DNA of 64,000 nt from an uncultured Flavobacteriaceae bacterium (GCA_947502975.1 CANNBV010000003.1:620001-684000), one strand, 5' to 3'; counted from the stretch's first letter, positions 19,995-29,544 are shown. Program-made: numbers and translations. Notes: generated by a model from the sequence alone, not told the origin.

Positions 19995-21413
19995 ATGAAA
20001 TCTTCTGTTTCTGTATTACTTATAATTCTATTTTTAAATTTTAGCTTTTCTCAAACCGTTAATTTATCAAATTTTGCGTCTGGTTTTTCTGGGGCTGTTG
20101 AAATCGTAAATGTTGGTGATGACCGCCTTTTTGTTGTAGAGCAAGCAGGTGTTATTAAAATTTTAAATTCAGATGGCTCTGCTAATAGTACTCCGTTTTT
20201 AGACATATCCTCTATTGTGGGATCTGGAGGAGAACGAGGGCTTTTAGGATTAGCTTTTGCGCCAGACTATACAATTTCAGGACGGTTTTATGTATACTAT
20301 ACTGATGATTCTAGTACTGACACACCTAATACCGTAATTTCTAGATATACTGTTAGTGGAGATCCAGATATTGCAAACGCTACAGGAACTGTATTACTAA
20401 CGTTTCAACAACCATTTAGCAATCATAATGGTGGAAAAATAGCCTTTGGTCAAGATGGCTTTTTGTACATAGCATCTGGTGATGGTGGCAGTGGCGGAGA
20501 TCCTGGAGACAGAGCACAGGATACCACAACCTTATTAGGGAAATTATTAAGAATTGATGTTAGTGGCACAACTTACAGCATACCAAGCACTAATCCATTT
20601 GCTACATCTGCAAATGGGTCAAACGACCCAAGACCAGAAATATATGCTATTGGGTTGAGAAACCCCTGGAAGTTTTCGTTTGACAAAACAAATGGAGATT
20701 TATGGATTGCAGATGTCGGTCAGAATGCTTTTGAAGAAATCAATAAGGTTGATGATTCTGGAAACCCAGGAGACAATTATGGATGGCGTTGTTATGAAGG
20801 TAGTAGCATATTTAGCACTAGTGGCAGTTGCCCATTATCTGGTGGATTTGCAAGTACTATTGCTCCCGTTTCAGAATATGCCCATGTTGGCAGTAGTTGT
20901 TCGGGCTCCATTACTGGAGGTTATGTATATAGAGGTACATTATACACAAATTTTATAGGAAAATATTTTTTTGCTGAGTTTTGCAAACAGACTATTGGTG
21001 TTATTACAGAGGCAAGCCCAGATAATTGGACTTTAGCTTTCCAAACACCAAACGTAACATCAAACTGGACTACCCTTGGAGAAGATCAAGACGGAGAACT
21101 TTACATTACTAATGGTTCTACTATTTATAAAATTGAAGATGCTAGTTTAAGCGTTGAGGATAATTCAAAGTTAAGTTTTAAGTTGTTCCCAAACCCAGCT
21201 GGCGATAAAGTTTTAATAGATTTAGGAAATACTCAAAATAAAGCAAACAGTATTTCTATTTTTAATATTTTTGGTCAGCTTATAGAAACTAGACATAATT
21301 TTACGGAAAACACGATTTCCATTCCTCTTATTAATTACAAAAGTGGTGTCTATTTCGTTGAAGTTACGCTTTCTGAAAATTCAAAAGCAGTAAAAAAACT
21401 ACTGGTAAATTAA
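19995..21413 (+). CDS. PQQ-type glucose/sorbosone dehydrogenase with T9SS sorting domain
   Basis: The 472-residue secreted protein has a Sec signal peptide (cleaved near residue 19, SFSQT). It then forms a six-bladed soluble sugar dehydrogenase propeller with ERGLLGLAFAPDY, SNHNGGKIAFGQDGFLYIASGDGG and YAIGLRNPWKFSFD. The final 80 residues form a type A type-IX sorting domain starting LFPNPAGDKVLID and ending KAVKKLLVN. The enzyme is therefore expected at the cell surface or released, oxidising sugars. Several Asn/His metal and PQQ-site motifs are present. Its stop overlaps the next ATG by one base (TAATG). Confidence 0.88.
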   Translation: MKSSVSVLLIILFLNFSFSQTVNLSNFASGFSGAVEIVNVGDDRLFVVEQAGVIKILNSDGSANSTPFLDISSIVGSGGERGLLGLAFAPDYTISGRFYVYYTDDSSTDTPNTVISRYTVSGDPDIANATGTVLLTFQQPFSNHNGGKIAFGQDGFLYIASGDGGSGGDPGDRAQDTTTLLGKLLRIDVSGTTYSIPSTNPFATSANGSNDPRPEIYAIGLRNPWKFSFDKTNGDLWIADVGQNAFEEINKVDDSGNPGDNYGWRCYEGSSIFSTSGSCPLSGGFASTIAPVSEYAHVGSSCSGSITGGYVYRGTLYTNFIGKYFFAEFCKQTIGVITEASPDNWTLAFQTPNVTSNWTTLGEDQDGELYITNGSTIYKIEDASLSVEDNSKLSFKLFPNPAGDKVLIDLGNTQNKANSISIFNIFGQLIETRHNFTENTISIPLINYKSGVYFVEVTLSENSKAVKKLLVN

Positions 21414-22123
21414 TGCATAAAGGAAAATTATATTTAATACCAACTACTCTAGGTGACAATGCGCCACTAGAAGTTTTACCTATGTCAGTGAAAAAAGTCA
21501 TAGAAGACGTTTCAATATTTATAGTTGAGAATGAAAAGTCTGCACGAAGATTCATTAAAAAAATTAGTCCGAAGAAATCACAACCGTCTTTGGAAATATT
21601 TCTTCTGAATAAATTTACCCAGGCTATAGAACTTCCAGAATTTTTAGAACCTTGTCTTCAAGGAAAGGATGTTGGACTCTTATCTGAAGCTGGCTGCCCT
21701 GGCGTAGCAGACCCCGGAGCAGATGTTGTGAAATTGGCTCATGAAAAAGGCATTCAAGTCATACCTTTAGTTGGCCCATCATCAATATTAATGGCTATTA
21801 TGAGTTCTGGGCTAAATGGACAAAGTTTTACTTTTAATGGGTATTTACCTATAGATAAAAATGAAAGAAAAAAAGAAATTAAGCGCCTAGAACGTCTGTC
21901 GTTTGATCAAAACCAATCACAAATATTTATTGAGACACCTTATCGCAATAATAATATGTTAGACGATATTTGTAAAACTGTTACACCAGACACTTCTATA
22001 TGTGTTGCGTGTGATATAACGCTTTCAACAGAATTTATTAAAACATTACCTGCCAAAGTTTGGCGTAAAAAAAATGTAGACCTCCACAAGAGGCCTACAA
22101 TTTTTATTATTCATAAAAGCTAA
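21413..22123 (+). CDS. SAM-dependent tetrapyrrole-methylase-fold methyltransferase (RsmI-like)
   Basis: The 236-residue protein has the tetrapyrrole methylase fold shared with the 16S rRNA 2'-O-methyltransferase RsmI. Segments include LYLIPTTLGD at the N-terminus, the SAM-binding SEAGCPGVADPGADVVKLAHEKG and VGPSSILMAIMSSGLNGQSFTFNGYLP. The pattern FIETPYRNNNMLDDI also matches RsmI. It lacks some of the N-terminal sequence of classical RsmI, and flavobacteria often carry a second RsmI paralogue. I therefore leave the symbol empty. It overlaps the sugar dehydrogenase gene by 1 base. Confidence 0.8.
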   Translation: MHKGKLYLIPTTLGDNAPLEVLPMSVKKVIEDVSIFIVENEKSARRFIKKISPKKSQPSLEIFLLNKFTQAIELPEFLEPCLQGKDVGLLSEAGCPGVADPGADVVKLAHEKGIQVIPLVGPSSILMAIMSSGLNGQSFTFNGYLPIDKNERKKEIKRLERLSFDQNQSQIFIETPYRNNNMLDDICKTVTPDTSICVACDITLSTEFIKTLPAKVWRKKNVDLHKRPTIFIIHKS

Positions 22124-22132
22124 ACTTTAATT

Positions 22133-22798
22133 CTAAAGTGTATTAACTTTTGCTTTCTTATTAGGTTTTAAAAACGATGTATCATAACCTGAAAATCGTT
22201 TCATGTAATTGGAAATGGTAGTACCATATCCATCAGCAAAGTTTATTAAACCATAACTTCTTAAATACGTCTTAACGCTACCTGGACCAGCTAAATGTGC
22301 TGCAGCTAAAATACCAGATTCAGTAACCAAAACACCATTAATGCGTTTTCCAACAAATCTGTTAATATCTCTACGTAAAATCCATTTATTACGTTGCGCA
22401 TTGGCTATAAAAGCCTTTTCTTGAAGTTTAGGATTACTCAAAAACTTTTGAACGTTTCTTACCCCAATAAGCTTTAAGGTTTCTTTTCCAAATTGATATT
22501 TACCTAAATAACCATACGTATTTATGGTTGCGTAATTACCACCAGATTCCTTAAAAGCAAGAGCTTCTTTAAATCCTACGAACGATTTCCCCAAAAATGG
22601 AGAAAAGGTTTCGTACCCGTCTTTTGATGCCTTAACATTTTCCCCAATGTTTGCATCTTGGCTAACCGTGTAATTTAACACTAAGCCATCGGTTGAATAC
22701 CTACCTAAATCTATCGCTTCATCATTTGAAAACGATATTTGTAACAGTATACATATTGTAAGTGCTAAAACTAGGTAACTTGCAATATTTTTCACCAT
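22133..22798 (-). CDS. Exported lysozyme-like (lytic transglycosylase-fold) protein
   Basis: The 221-residue protein begins, in my choice, at ATG 22798 rather than an in-frame TTG three codons upstream. The N-terminal segment MVKNIASYLVLALTICILLQ is a signal peptide or anchor. The C-terminal part shows a lysozyme-fold pattern. FKEALAFKESGGNY carries the probable catalytic Glu, and GYLGKYQFGKETL, AAAHLAGPGSVKTYL and DGYGTTISNYMKRFSGYD follow. It is likely to act on peptidoglycan in the periplasm. It converges with the methyltransferase gene, and mltG-dapF lie further upstream on the same strand. Confidence 0.7.
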   Translation of the reverse strand: MVKNIASYLVLALTICILLQISFSNDEAIDLGRYSTDGLVLNYTVSQDANIGENVKASKDGYETFSPFLGKSFVGFKEALAFKESGGNYATINTYGYLGKYQFGKETLKLIGVRNVQKFLSNPKLQEKAFIANAQRNKWILRRDINRFVGKRINGVLVTESGILAAAHLAGPGSVKTYLRSYGLINFADGYGTTISNYMKRFSGYDTSFLKPNKKAKVNTL

Positions 22799-22912
22799 AA
22801 AAAACAACTTTCTTCAGCAAAATTACAACGCAAAATTGCTTGAAAATTTGAGCGTGCAAAATTAGACATTTTTTTTATTATTTGAAAATTAATCGTTTAA
22901 GTGCAATTTTCA

Positions 22913-23818
22913 CTAATGGAATAGATGAAATACAGCCCCGTTTTTATTAATTTCTAGGGAAGGAAACGGTATTTTTATCATATTAAAAATGCTGAAAATT
23001 GACCTTAAAAGTGCCGAATTAGTTCTAATTTTAGTCAAATTTACATCTAAACTGAGAAAGTATTGCCTGTAACGCTGATTAGTTGTTAACAATTGATTGT
23101 CAGCAACTTCAATACCTGTAAGCATCCCTTCACCACTGTAACCTAAAGCAACATTTAACCATTTTGGAATTTTACTATCCTTAAAAAAAGAATGTAAGTT
23201 AAAACTGAGCCAATAGGTTTGCCCGTTATAATCTTTTAAAACCTGTTCAAAAAATGATTTTCCTAGTTTATCAGGACGTTGGGAAGCATAATTAGTTTGC
23301 TGAAAACTAAATTTTACGTCAATTCGCTGCTCATTCCACAATAATTCTTGCGAAACATAGAGTCCTGTTCCTAAGGCATTTGCACCAACATCTCCCCAGG
23401 AAAAACCCCATTCATTAGAATAGCCATCCAGCACTTCTACAGCTGTTAAAAAACCAAATCCCAAAGTCGCACCATAGATGAGTTGATCCTTTTTACGAAC
23501 ACCGCCCCAATTTAAAAGATTTGCACCATGCTTACCTAATTGATACGCGGTAAACACATGACCAACTTTATCCATTTGTAGCCATTCAGCATTGTCGTTT
23601 ATAGTTTGAAATTTTGAACGCTCAAAGTCTGCATACCATAATTCGTTTAAACCTATTAGTGCAGCACTAGATAATGCAACTTCAGAAATAACCACTGTAT
23701 TTCTACGAGCTTTATTTAAGGTGTCGCTTGGTTTTAAAAAAGTTTCTAAGCCAGATTGTGAATAAATACAGGTGGTAACGAATAGAAATAATACCAAACT
23801 ATACCTTTCTAGCCACAT
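22913..23818 (-). CDS. DUF2279 (YfiM-like) exported protein
   Basis: The 301-residue protein has an N-terminal signal peptide (MWLERYSLVLFLFVTTCIYS). It resembles DUF2279, with MDKVGHVFTAYQLGKHGANLL, GATLGFGFLTAVEVLDGYS and EWGFSWGDVGANALGTGLY. The His and Asp residues of DKxGHxxxAY and the GDxxAN motif suggest a metal or lipid-related site, but no activity is known. It starts 3 bases before mltG ends, consistent with the operon dapF-GNAT-mltG-DUF2279. Confidence 0.75.
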   Translation of the reverse strand: MWLERYSLVLFLFVTTCIYSQSGLETFLKPSDTLNKARRNTVVISEVALSSAALIGLNELWYADFERSKFQTINDNAEWLQMDKVGHVFTAYQLGKHGANLLNWGGVRKKDQLIYGATLGFGFLTAVEVLDGYSNEWGFSWGDVGANALGTGLYVSQELLWNEQRIDVKFSFQQTNYASQRPDKLGKSFFEQVLKDYNGQTYWLSFNLHSFFKDSKIPKWLNVALGYSGEGMLTGIEVADNQLLTTNQRYRQYFLSLDVNLTKIRTNSALLRSIFSIFNMIKIPFPSLEINKNGAVFHLFH

Positions 23819-23821
23819 ATA

Positions 23822-24865
23822 TTACTTTTTAATTCCTTGGGAATCTAGATAGTTATGGTAAGCCCTAGCATTAGCACCATGTTGCGCTATAGTCTTAGCA
23901 AACTTATGATATCCTAAGCGCTTGGCATCTGCACACATAAAAATATAATTATGCTTTTCATAATTTAAAACTGCATTAATAGCTGATAAATCTGGCATAG
24001 TTATAAGTCCTGGTGGCAATCCTAAATTTTTATATGTATTATAAGGTGAATCTATCTCTTTATGAATATTTAAAACTCTCTTTATAACCGTGTTTTTGTA
24101 CTTCGGTAACTGATATGCTGCATACTTGAGTGTAGGATCAGAATCTAAAGGCATTCTTCTTTTTAGTCTATTTATATATAAACCAGCTATTCTTGGTTGT
24201 TCTTCAGGCTGTTTGGATTCCTCATAGACTAAAGATGCTAGTGTAATTACTTGATTAGATGACAGACCAATTTTATGTGCTTTAGCAATACGATTATCAT
24301 TCCAAAATCGCTTATATTCTTTTAGCATTTTATTTCTAAAAGCTTCAGCAGTAGTATTCCAATAAATCTCATAACTATTGGGTAAATACATTCCAAGAGC
24401 AGTTTCAGGTTTAAAATCATTATCCTTCAAAAACTTTGTATCATTCATAGCTTTCACCAAAGAAGTACTATCTGCCTCTATTTGTTTAGAAATTCTTCCC
24501 GCTAACTTCTCTAAAGAATTTTGATTATTAAAGGATACCTTAATTGGTATATTTTTACTTCTTATAGAGTTGATAATATCATTATTACTCATGCCTTTTT
24601 TAATAGCATATTTACCAGGTTTTATATTGTTGTTATACTTTTTTTGTGCTGCTAATACATCAAACTTATCAATATCTTCTAGTAAAGGTTCTAATTGCTC
24701 CCTAACATCATTATAACTATCTGTAGTTTTTACATAAATATAAGCTTCGTCATTATTAAAACTTGTATTTGGCGCTAACATAGCACCGTACACATAATAT
24801 GCAAAAATTGCCGCAGCAACTAGTCCTATAATGGCTACCGCCCAAAGTATCTTTTTAATGTACAT
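23822..24865 (-). CDS. mltG: Endolytic murein transglycosylase MltG
   Basis: MltG cuts nascent glycan strands and so sets peptidoglycan strand length at the inner membrane. The 347-residue protein has one N-terminal membrane helix (LWAVAIIGLVAAAIFAYYVY). A LysM-like region follows. The YceG domain contains catalytic Glu in TLASLVYEESKQPEEQPRIA and the signature YINRLKRRMPLDSDPTLKYA. The C-terminal YNTYKNLGLPPGLITMP is typical. Genes for dapF and a GNAT protein lie immediately upstream, and its coding region adjoins the GNAT gene without a gap. Confidence 0.94.
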   Translation of the reverse strand: MYIKKILWAVAIIGLVAAAIFAYYVYGAMLAPNTSFNNDEAYIYVKTTDSYNDVREQLEPLLEDIDKFDVLAAQKKYNNNIKPGKYAIKKGMSNNDIINSIRSKNIPIKVSFNNQNSLEKLAGRISKQIEADSTSLVKAMNDTKFLKDNDFKPETALGMYLPNSYEIYWNTTAEAFRNKMLKEYKRFWNDNRIAKAHKIGLSSNQVITLASLVYEESKQPEEQPRIAGLYINRLKRRMPLDSDPTLKYAAYQLPKYKNTVIKRVLNIHKEIDSPYNTYKNLGLPPGLITMPDLSAINAVLNYEKHNYIFMCADAKRLGYHKFAKTIAQHGANARAYHNYLDSQGIKK

Positions 24866-25390
24866 CTATTGTTTTATTAGTTGTAATGAATATTCGTTAT
24901 GAAATATACCGTTATTAAAATTCCAATCTTTTTTTAATCCAATGGTTTTAAATCCTAGTTTACCAAATAGCTTAAGGCTAGCTGTGTTTTCTTCAGAAAT
25001 ATTACAATATAATTGATGTAGTCCTAAAAATTTAAAACTATAATCTACCAACAAAGTTAAAGCTTCATGACCATATCCCTTATCTCGGTTTGATTCCTCC
25101 TTAATGAGGATACCAACACCAGCTCTTTTATTCTTGAAATCAAAATTAAATAAATCTATTAAGCCTAATGGCGCTTCTTTTGTATCAGAAATTACTAAAC
25201 GTAACTGCTTTACCTCGAAAATATCTTTATGTGCATTTTCTAAATACTCTTTGATAACAAATCTTGAAAACGGTACCTGAGTATTACTTAAATGCCAAAT
25301 GCGCTCATCATTTTCAATAGCAAGAACAAACTCTAAATCTTCAGGTTCTAAAGCACGAAGTATTATATGTTCTCCCTTTAAAGTTTTCAT
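24866..25390 (-). CDS. RimJ/RimL-type GNAT acetyltransferase
   Basis: The 174-residue protein is a ribosomal-protein-type acetyltransferase fold. It starts TLKGEHIILRALEPEDLEFVLAIEND. It carries the CoA-binding stretch VGILIKEESNRDKGYGHEALTLL and the terminal NTASLKLFGKLGFKTIGLKKDW. The substrate is unknown; members acetylate N-termini, amino acids or drugs. It overlaps dapF by 4 bases and abuts mltG, placing it inside a peptidoglycan-related operon. Confidence 0.82.
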   Translation of the reverse strand: MKTLKGEHIILRALEPEDLEFVLAIENDERIWHLSNTQVPFSRFVIKEYLENAHKDIFEVKQLRLVISDTKEAPLGLIDLFNFDFKNKRAGVGILIKEESNRDKGYGHEALTLLVDYSFKFLGLHQLYCNISEENTASLKLFGKLGFKTIGLKKDWNFNNGIFHNEYSLQLIKQ

Positions 25391-26160
25391 ATGGTACCCT
25401 CAAACACAAATTTAGCAGGACCAATGAGCCAAACATTTTTATATATTCCATTTTCCACATCAAAAGACACCTGCAAATTGCCACCTTCAACTTTTAAATC
25501 AACTATATTGTTTGAAGTTTCATTTAAGGCATGCATAGCTATGGCTACCGCAGTAACCCCAGTACCACATGACAAAGTTTCATCTTCTACACCCCGCTCA
25601 TACGTTCTTACTCGAAATGCTTTATCAGATAATTTCTTTACAAAATTCACATTAGTCCCTTCTTCAAAATATGGTGCGCCATATCTTATTTTTGATCCAT
25701 CTACCTTAATATTAAAGCTTTCTATGTCATCTTCAAATTGTACATGATGTGGAGATCCTGTATCTAAAAATATATGACCATTAGCCTTGTTTATATCAGT
25801 CACATCTTGCATTTGTAATCTAACAATATCACCTTCAACGATAGCATGATGAATACCGTCAACAGCTTCAAATACAGCAGTGTTAGAAATGACACCTAAT
25901 TGCTTGGCAAATGCCACCAAACAACGTCCTCCATTTCCGCACATGGTACTTTCGTTTCCATCGGCGTTGTAATACACCATTTTAAAATCGTAATTACTAT
26001 GGTTTTCAAGAAGAATTAACCCATCTCCTCCTATGCCAAAACGTCTATCACAAAGGCTTGCCACCAGTTTGGTGTTATTTTTGTCAAAATTTTGTTGACG
26101 ATTATCAATCATTACAAAATCGTTCCCTGTTCCTTGGTATTTATAAAATTTATGTTGCAT
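25387..26160 (-). CDS. dapF: Diaminopimelate epimerase
   Basis: DapF converts LL- to meso-diaminopimelate for lysine and peptidoglycan. The catalytic cysteine pair is visible in TMCGNGGRCLVAFAK and LSCGTGVTAVAIAM, and the N-terminal signature is YQGTGNDFVMIDNR. I start at ATG 26160 (MQHKFYKYQGTGNDF). The longer in-frame start at 26214 would add 18 residues with no family counterpart. It is first in the operon dapF-GNAT-mltG-DUF2279. It lies opposite htrA across a gap of about 280 bases. Confidence 0.94.
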   Translation of the reverse strand: MQHKFYKYQGTGNDFVMIDNRQQNFDKNNTKLVASLCDRRFGIGGDGLILLENHSNYDFKMVYYNADGNESTMCGNGGRCLVAFAKQLGVISNTAVFEAVDGIHHAIVEGDIVRLQMQDVTDINKANGHIFLDTGSPHHVQFEDDIESFNIKVDGSKIRYGAPYFEEGTNVNFVKKLSDKAFRVRTYERGVEDETLSCGTGVTAVAIAMHALNETSNNIVDLKVEGGNLQVSFDVENGIYKNVWLIGPAKFVFEGTI

Positions 26161-26443
26161 AATTAAGTAACAAAAATACATGAATTTTTTCATTTGGAAG
26201 TTCATATAAGTCAAATGAAAAAAATTTATGTATTATCGAAGTAGCTGCTAAAGTGAAACTAAATTTTGCGGTTTTTTAGATACAATATTTAGTTTTTCAC
26301 TGAAGAAAGAATAAATATTAAACCGCTTTTTATAGTGTTAAATAGTCGTTAAAAAGGACGTTAAAAATCGTTAAAAGCAAATATAAAATTCAATAAATAA
26401 TTAATTTTAATCGTTGTAAATATATCTTATTAAACTGAAAATT
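26161..26443. promoter_or_regulatory. Divergent intergenic region between dapF and htrA with CGTTAAAA direct repeats
   Basis: This roughly 283-base gap must contain both promoters. On the plus strand CGTTAAAA occurs at 26347, 26359 and 26369, i.e. 12 and 10 bases apart, about 80-100 bases before the htrA ATG. A partial fourth copy (TCGTTGTAAA) begins near 26411. Spacing close to one helical turn suggests repeated binding of one regulator. I see no perfect TTTG / TAnnTTTG pair facing htrA. Confidence 0.4.
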
Positions 26444-27865
26444 ATGAAGAAGATTTTAACACTAGTATTTGTTTCAGCTCTTGGTGGTATGTTAACACTT
26501 GGAGCGTATAAGCTTTTTATAGAAGAAGATAAAGCATTAGTAGTAAATACGGTTGAAGAACAACCAGCCCTTATACCTACTAGCGTGTCAAACACTGTTT
26601 ACAAACCTTATGAAACACCTGATTTCACAAAAGCTGCAGAAAATACTGTTAATGCAGTGGTGCATGTAAAAAACATAACGATAAGCCGAGGGCAGATGAC
26701 ATTTGAGGACTTATTTATGGGGAGAAGTCCAAATCGTGCTCAATTGGGTACTGGCTCTGGGGTGATTATAACACCCGATGGATATATCATTACCAATAAT
26801 CATGTCATAGATAAGTCTCAAGAACTATCTGTAACACTCAACAACAATAAAACTTATGAAGCTGAAATAGTTGGCACAGACCCTAAAACTGATATTGCAC
26901 TTTTAAAAATTGAAGCGGATGAAGAACTACCTGTTGTAACTTTTGGAGACTCAGACAATGCCAAAATTGGTGAATGGGTACTAGCAGTTGGTAACCCGTT
27001 TAACTTAACTTCTACGGTTACTGCTGGAATTATTAGTGCTAAAGCGAGAGACTTATCAGGAAATGCATCACAATCTTTCATTCAAACTGATGCAGCAGTA
27101 AACCCAGGTAATTCAGGAGGTGCTTTAGTAAATACCAATGGCGAATTAATTGGCATTAATACTGCTATTTCATCTCAAACTGGTTCGTATATAGGATATT
27201 CATTTGCGGTACCTAGCAATATAGCTAGAAAGGTAGTTAATGACATCATGGAATATGGAACTGTTCAAAACGGTATTTTAGGTGTTTCAGGCACATCTCT
27301 TAGTAGCTCGATAGTAGAAAAAATAGAAGTTGAACAAAACATAAAAATAGGTGACACACAAGGCTTTTATGTAGGTAATGTAGAAGAAGATTCAGGAGCA
27401 GATGAAGCTGGGATTAAAGAAGGAGATATTATTAAAAAAATAGATAATGTAGAAATTATTAAATTTTCAGATCTAAAAGGACATCTCAATACAAAAGGGC
27501 CTGGAGATATTGTAAATGTTACCTACTCTCGTGATGGTAATATTAAAACTGCACCTGTTCGATTAGTAAAAAACATGACTGCAATACTTCCTTTGGTAGG
27601 TAGAATTAAAAACGCCAAACCAGAAGATTTAAAGAAATATAAAACTAAAAATGGTGTTAAAATTGCACAATTAGATAGTGATTATGCTGAATACTGGAAT
27701 AAAAATGGCATTAAAGAAGGATCTATAATAACGGCAGTTAATGATGTAGAAGTTAATAGTGTTGATGACGTCCAACAAGCCTTAAAAAATAAATCAACAC
27801 GTGAGTCTTTAAGAATTGAACTCATTAATGAGAAGGGTGAAAAAGAAAGATATAATTTCAGGTAA
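26444..27865 (+). CDS. HtrA/DegP-family periplasmic serine protease
   Basis: A 473-residue envelope protease/chaperone for misfolded proteins. It has an N-terminal membrane anchor or signal (KKILTLVFVSALGGMLTLGAY). The trypsin-like domain has catalytic His in ITNNHVIDKS, Asp in KTDIALLKIE and Ser in NPGNSGGALVNTNG. Two PDZ domains follow, about 280-375 (GFYVGNVEEDSGADEAGIKEGDII) and 385-473 (GSIITAVNDVEVNSVDDVQQAL). Its length and two PDZ domains match DegP/DegQ. A clear terminator hairpin follows. Repeats upstream may bind a stress regulator. Confidence 0.93.
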   Translation: MKKILTLVFVSALGGMLTLGAYKLFIEEDKALVVNTVEEQPALIPTSVSNTVYKPYETPDFTKAAENTVNAVVHVKNITISRGQMTFEDLFMGRSPNRAQLGTGSGVIITPDGYIITNNHVIDKSQELSVTLNNNKTYEAEIVGTDPKTDIALLKIEADEELPVVTFGDSDNAKIGEWVLAVGNPFNLTSTVTAGIISAKARDLSGNASQSFIQTDAAVNPGNSGGALVNTNGELIGINTAISSQTGSYIGYSFAVPSNIARKVVNDIMEYGTVQNGILGVSGTSLSSSIVEKIEVEQNIKIGDTQGFYVGNVEEDSGADEAGIKEGDIIKKIDNVEIIKFSDLKGHLNTKGPGDIVNVTYSRDGNIKTAPVRLVKNMTAILPLVGRIKNAKPEDLKKYKTKNGVKIAQLDSDYAEYWNKNGIKEGSIITAVNDVEVNSVDDVQQALKNKSTRESLRIELINEKGEKERYNFR

Positions 27866-27894
27866 TATACATTATAAATAACATTTTAAAAAAG

Positions 27895-27919
27895 TTCTCA
27901 ATATTGAGGACTTTTTTTT
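27895..27919 (+). terminator. Rho-independent terminator after htrA
   Basis: GTTCTCAA and TTGAGGAC can form a stem of 8 base pairs with one G-U pair, closed by a short AT loop and followed directly by seven T residues. It begins 29 bases after the htrA stop. Confidence 0.7.
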
Positions 27920-28045
27920 ATTGTAAACTTCAACTTATTAGTCATCATCAATGTTTCTTTTGTAAATATTAAATATCTAAAAACCATCAAGAAATCAACT
28001 TTAAATTAGCAGATTATTTTTTTATTAAAATAGCTTACGAAAACG

Positions 28046-28065
28046 TTTGAAATATGATACTTTTG
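28046..28065 (+). promoter_or_regulatory. Candidate -7 element upstream of gap
   Basis: TACTTTTG at 28058-28065 matches the Bacteroidota -7 consensus TAnnTTTG, 30 bases before the gap ATG. A TTTG at 28046-28049 is too close to be the -33 partner and I see no better one. This is a candidate only, although the gene is expected to be strongly expressed. Confidence 0.4.
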
Positions 28066-28095
28066 CAAAATTAAAAACCACTAAACTCAAAAAAA

Positions 28096-29544
28096 ATGTC
28101 TACAGATGCAACTTATGAAAAAGAGTTAGCGTTTCAAGCAGATCGTAGAAGAGCGACTGTTGAATTTATCAAAGTTGTTAGCGACCTTTGGTACGATAAC
28201 TCCATAGAGTTAATTCTCTTTAAAAACCAGCTTATAGATAAAAATGTAAGCGAAATTTTAAACCTACACGAATATGCTGGTAAGTTTGTTCAAAAACCGA
28301 TTTCAATTTTTGATTCTGTTGAAATTGCAAAAGCTATTAAACAACTTAATATAGCTCCTGCTAAATTAGATATTGGTAAACTTACTTATGAATTTCATCT
28401 TGAAGAAAACAAATTTGACGATGCTATTCATTTTGTAGCCAATAAAATAAAAGATGCCAGCAATGGTAATTCTATTGAACCAAAAGATGTTATACTTTAT
28501 GGTTTTGGTAGAATTGGCCGTTTAGTTGCCAGAGAGCTTATGGCTAAAACAGGAAAAGGTAGTCAATTACGATTAAGGGCAATTGTTACCAGAGGAGCCA
28601 TAACTAATGAAATATTAGAAAAAAGAGCTTCTTTGTTAAATAATGATTCGATTCACGGCGAATTTTCAGGTACTGTTTCAGTCAATGCTAACGACAATGC
28701 ACTGATTGTAAACGGAACTACCGTTAAAATAATTTCTGCGGATGCTCCTGAGAAAATTGATTATACAAAGTTTGGAATTAATAATGCTTTAGTTATTGAT
28801 AATACAGGTGCATTTAGATATAAAGAAGCCTTATCCAGACACTTAAAAGCAAAAGGTGTAGCTAAAGTTTTACTCACTGCTCCTGGAAAAGGAATCCCTA
28901 ACATTGTGCACGGTGTAAACCATAAAGACTATAGCCCAGATAAAATAGATATATTTTCAGCAGCTTCTTGCACCACAAACGCCATTACTCCTATTTTAAA
29001 AGCTATGGAAGACTCTTACGGTGTCAAAAGTGGACACTTAGAAACCATTCATGCTTACACAAACGATCAAAACTTGGTGGATAACTTTCATAATAAATAC
29101 CGCCGTGGTCGTGCAGCAGCGCTTAATATGGTAATTACCGAAACTGGTGCAGGAAAAGCCGTTGCTAAAGCGTTGCCAAGTTTAGAAGACAAATTAACTT
29201 CTAATGCTATTCGCGTGCCTGTGCCAAATGGGTCTCTAGCTATTTTAAATTTAGAATTAGATAGAAAAACTTCTTTAAATGGTATAAATTCAACTATAAA
29301 AAAATACGCATTAGAAGGGGATTTGGTAGAGCAAATAAAATATGAACTTAGTGATGAATTGGTTTCTAGTGATATTGTAGGATGTTCAGCACCATCAATT
29401 TATGATAGCAAAGCTACAATTGTACGCAAAGATGGCAAAAATGTAGTATTATATGTTTGGTACGATAACGAATATGGGTATAGCCATCAAGTCATTAGGT
29501 TAGCAAAATATATTTCTAAAGTAAGACGTTATACTTACTATTAA
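28096..29544 (+). CDS. gap: Glyceraldehyde-3-phosphate dehydrogenase, long Bacteroidota form
   Basis: GAPDH converts glyceraldehyde-3-phosphate to 1,3-bisphosphoglycerate in glycolysis. The catalytic Cys is in SAASCTTNAITPIL, and the NAD-binding glycine motif YGFGRIGRLVARELM begins near residue 135. At 482 residues it is about 145 longer than classical GAPDH. The additional N-terminal helical domain (1-130) is typical of a GAPDH class seen in Bacteroidota and some proteobacteria. The YDNEYGYSHQVIRL terminus is canonical. It stands alone, with its own promoter candidate and a terminator. Confidence 0.95.
   Translation: MSTDATYEKELAFQADRRRATVEFIKVVSDLWYDNSIELILFKNQLIDKNVSEILNLHEYAGKFVQKPISIFDSVEIAKAIKQLNIAPAKLDIGKLTYEFHLEENKFDDAIHFVANKIKDASNGNSIEPKDVILYGFGRIGRLVARELMAKTGKGSQLRLRAIVTRGAITNEILEKRASLLNNDSIHGEFSGTVSVNANDNALIVNGTTVKIISADAPEKIDYTKFGINNALVIDNTGAFRYKEALSRHLKAKGVAKVLLTAPGKGIPNIVHGVNHKDYSPDKIDIFSAASCTTNAITPILKAMEDSYGVKSGHLETIHAYTNDQNLVDNFHNKYRRGRAAALNMVITETGAGKAVAKALPSLEDKLTSNAIRVPVPNGSLAILNLELDRKTSLNGINSTIKKYALEGDLVEQIKYELSDELVSSDIVGCSAPSIYDSKATIVRKDGKNVVLYVWYDNEYGYSHQVIRLAKYISKVRRYTYY

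Noticed and set aside
20680-20958. A 92-codon frame within the sugar dehydrogenase gene
   Set aside because: It overlaps in another frame a well-supported coding region, with no independent signal.
22098-22160. Short AT hairpin between the methyltransferase and lysozyme-like genes as a terminator
   Set aside because: The stem is six A-T-rich pairs inside both stop regions and lacks a T-run, so evidence is too weak.
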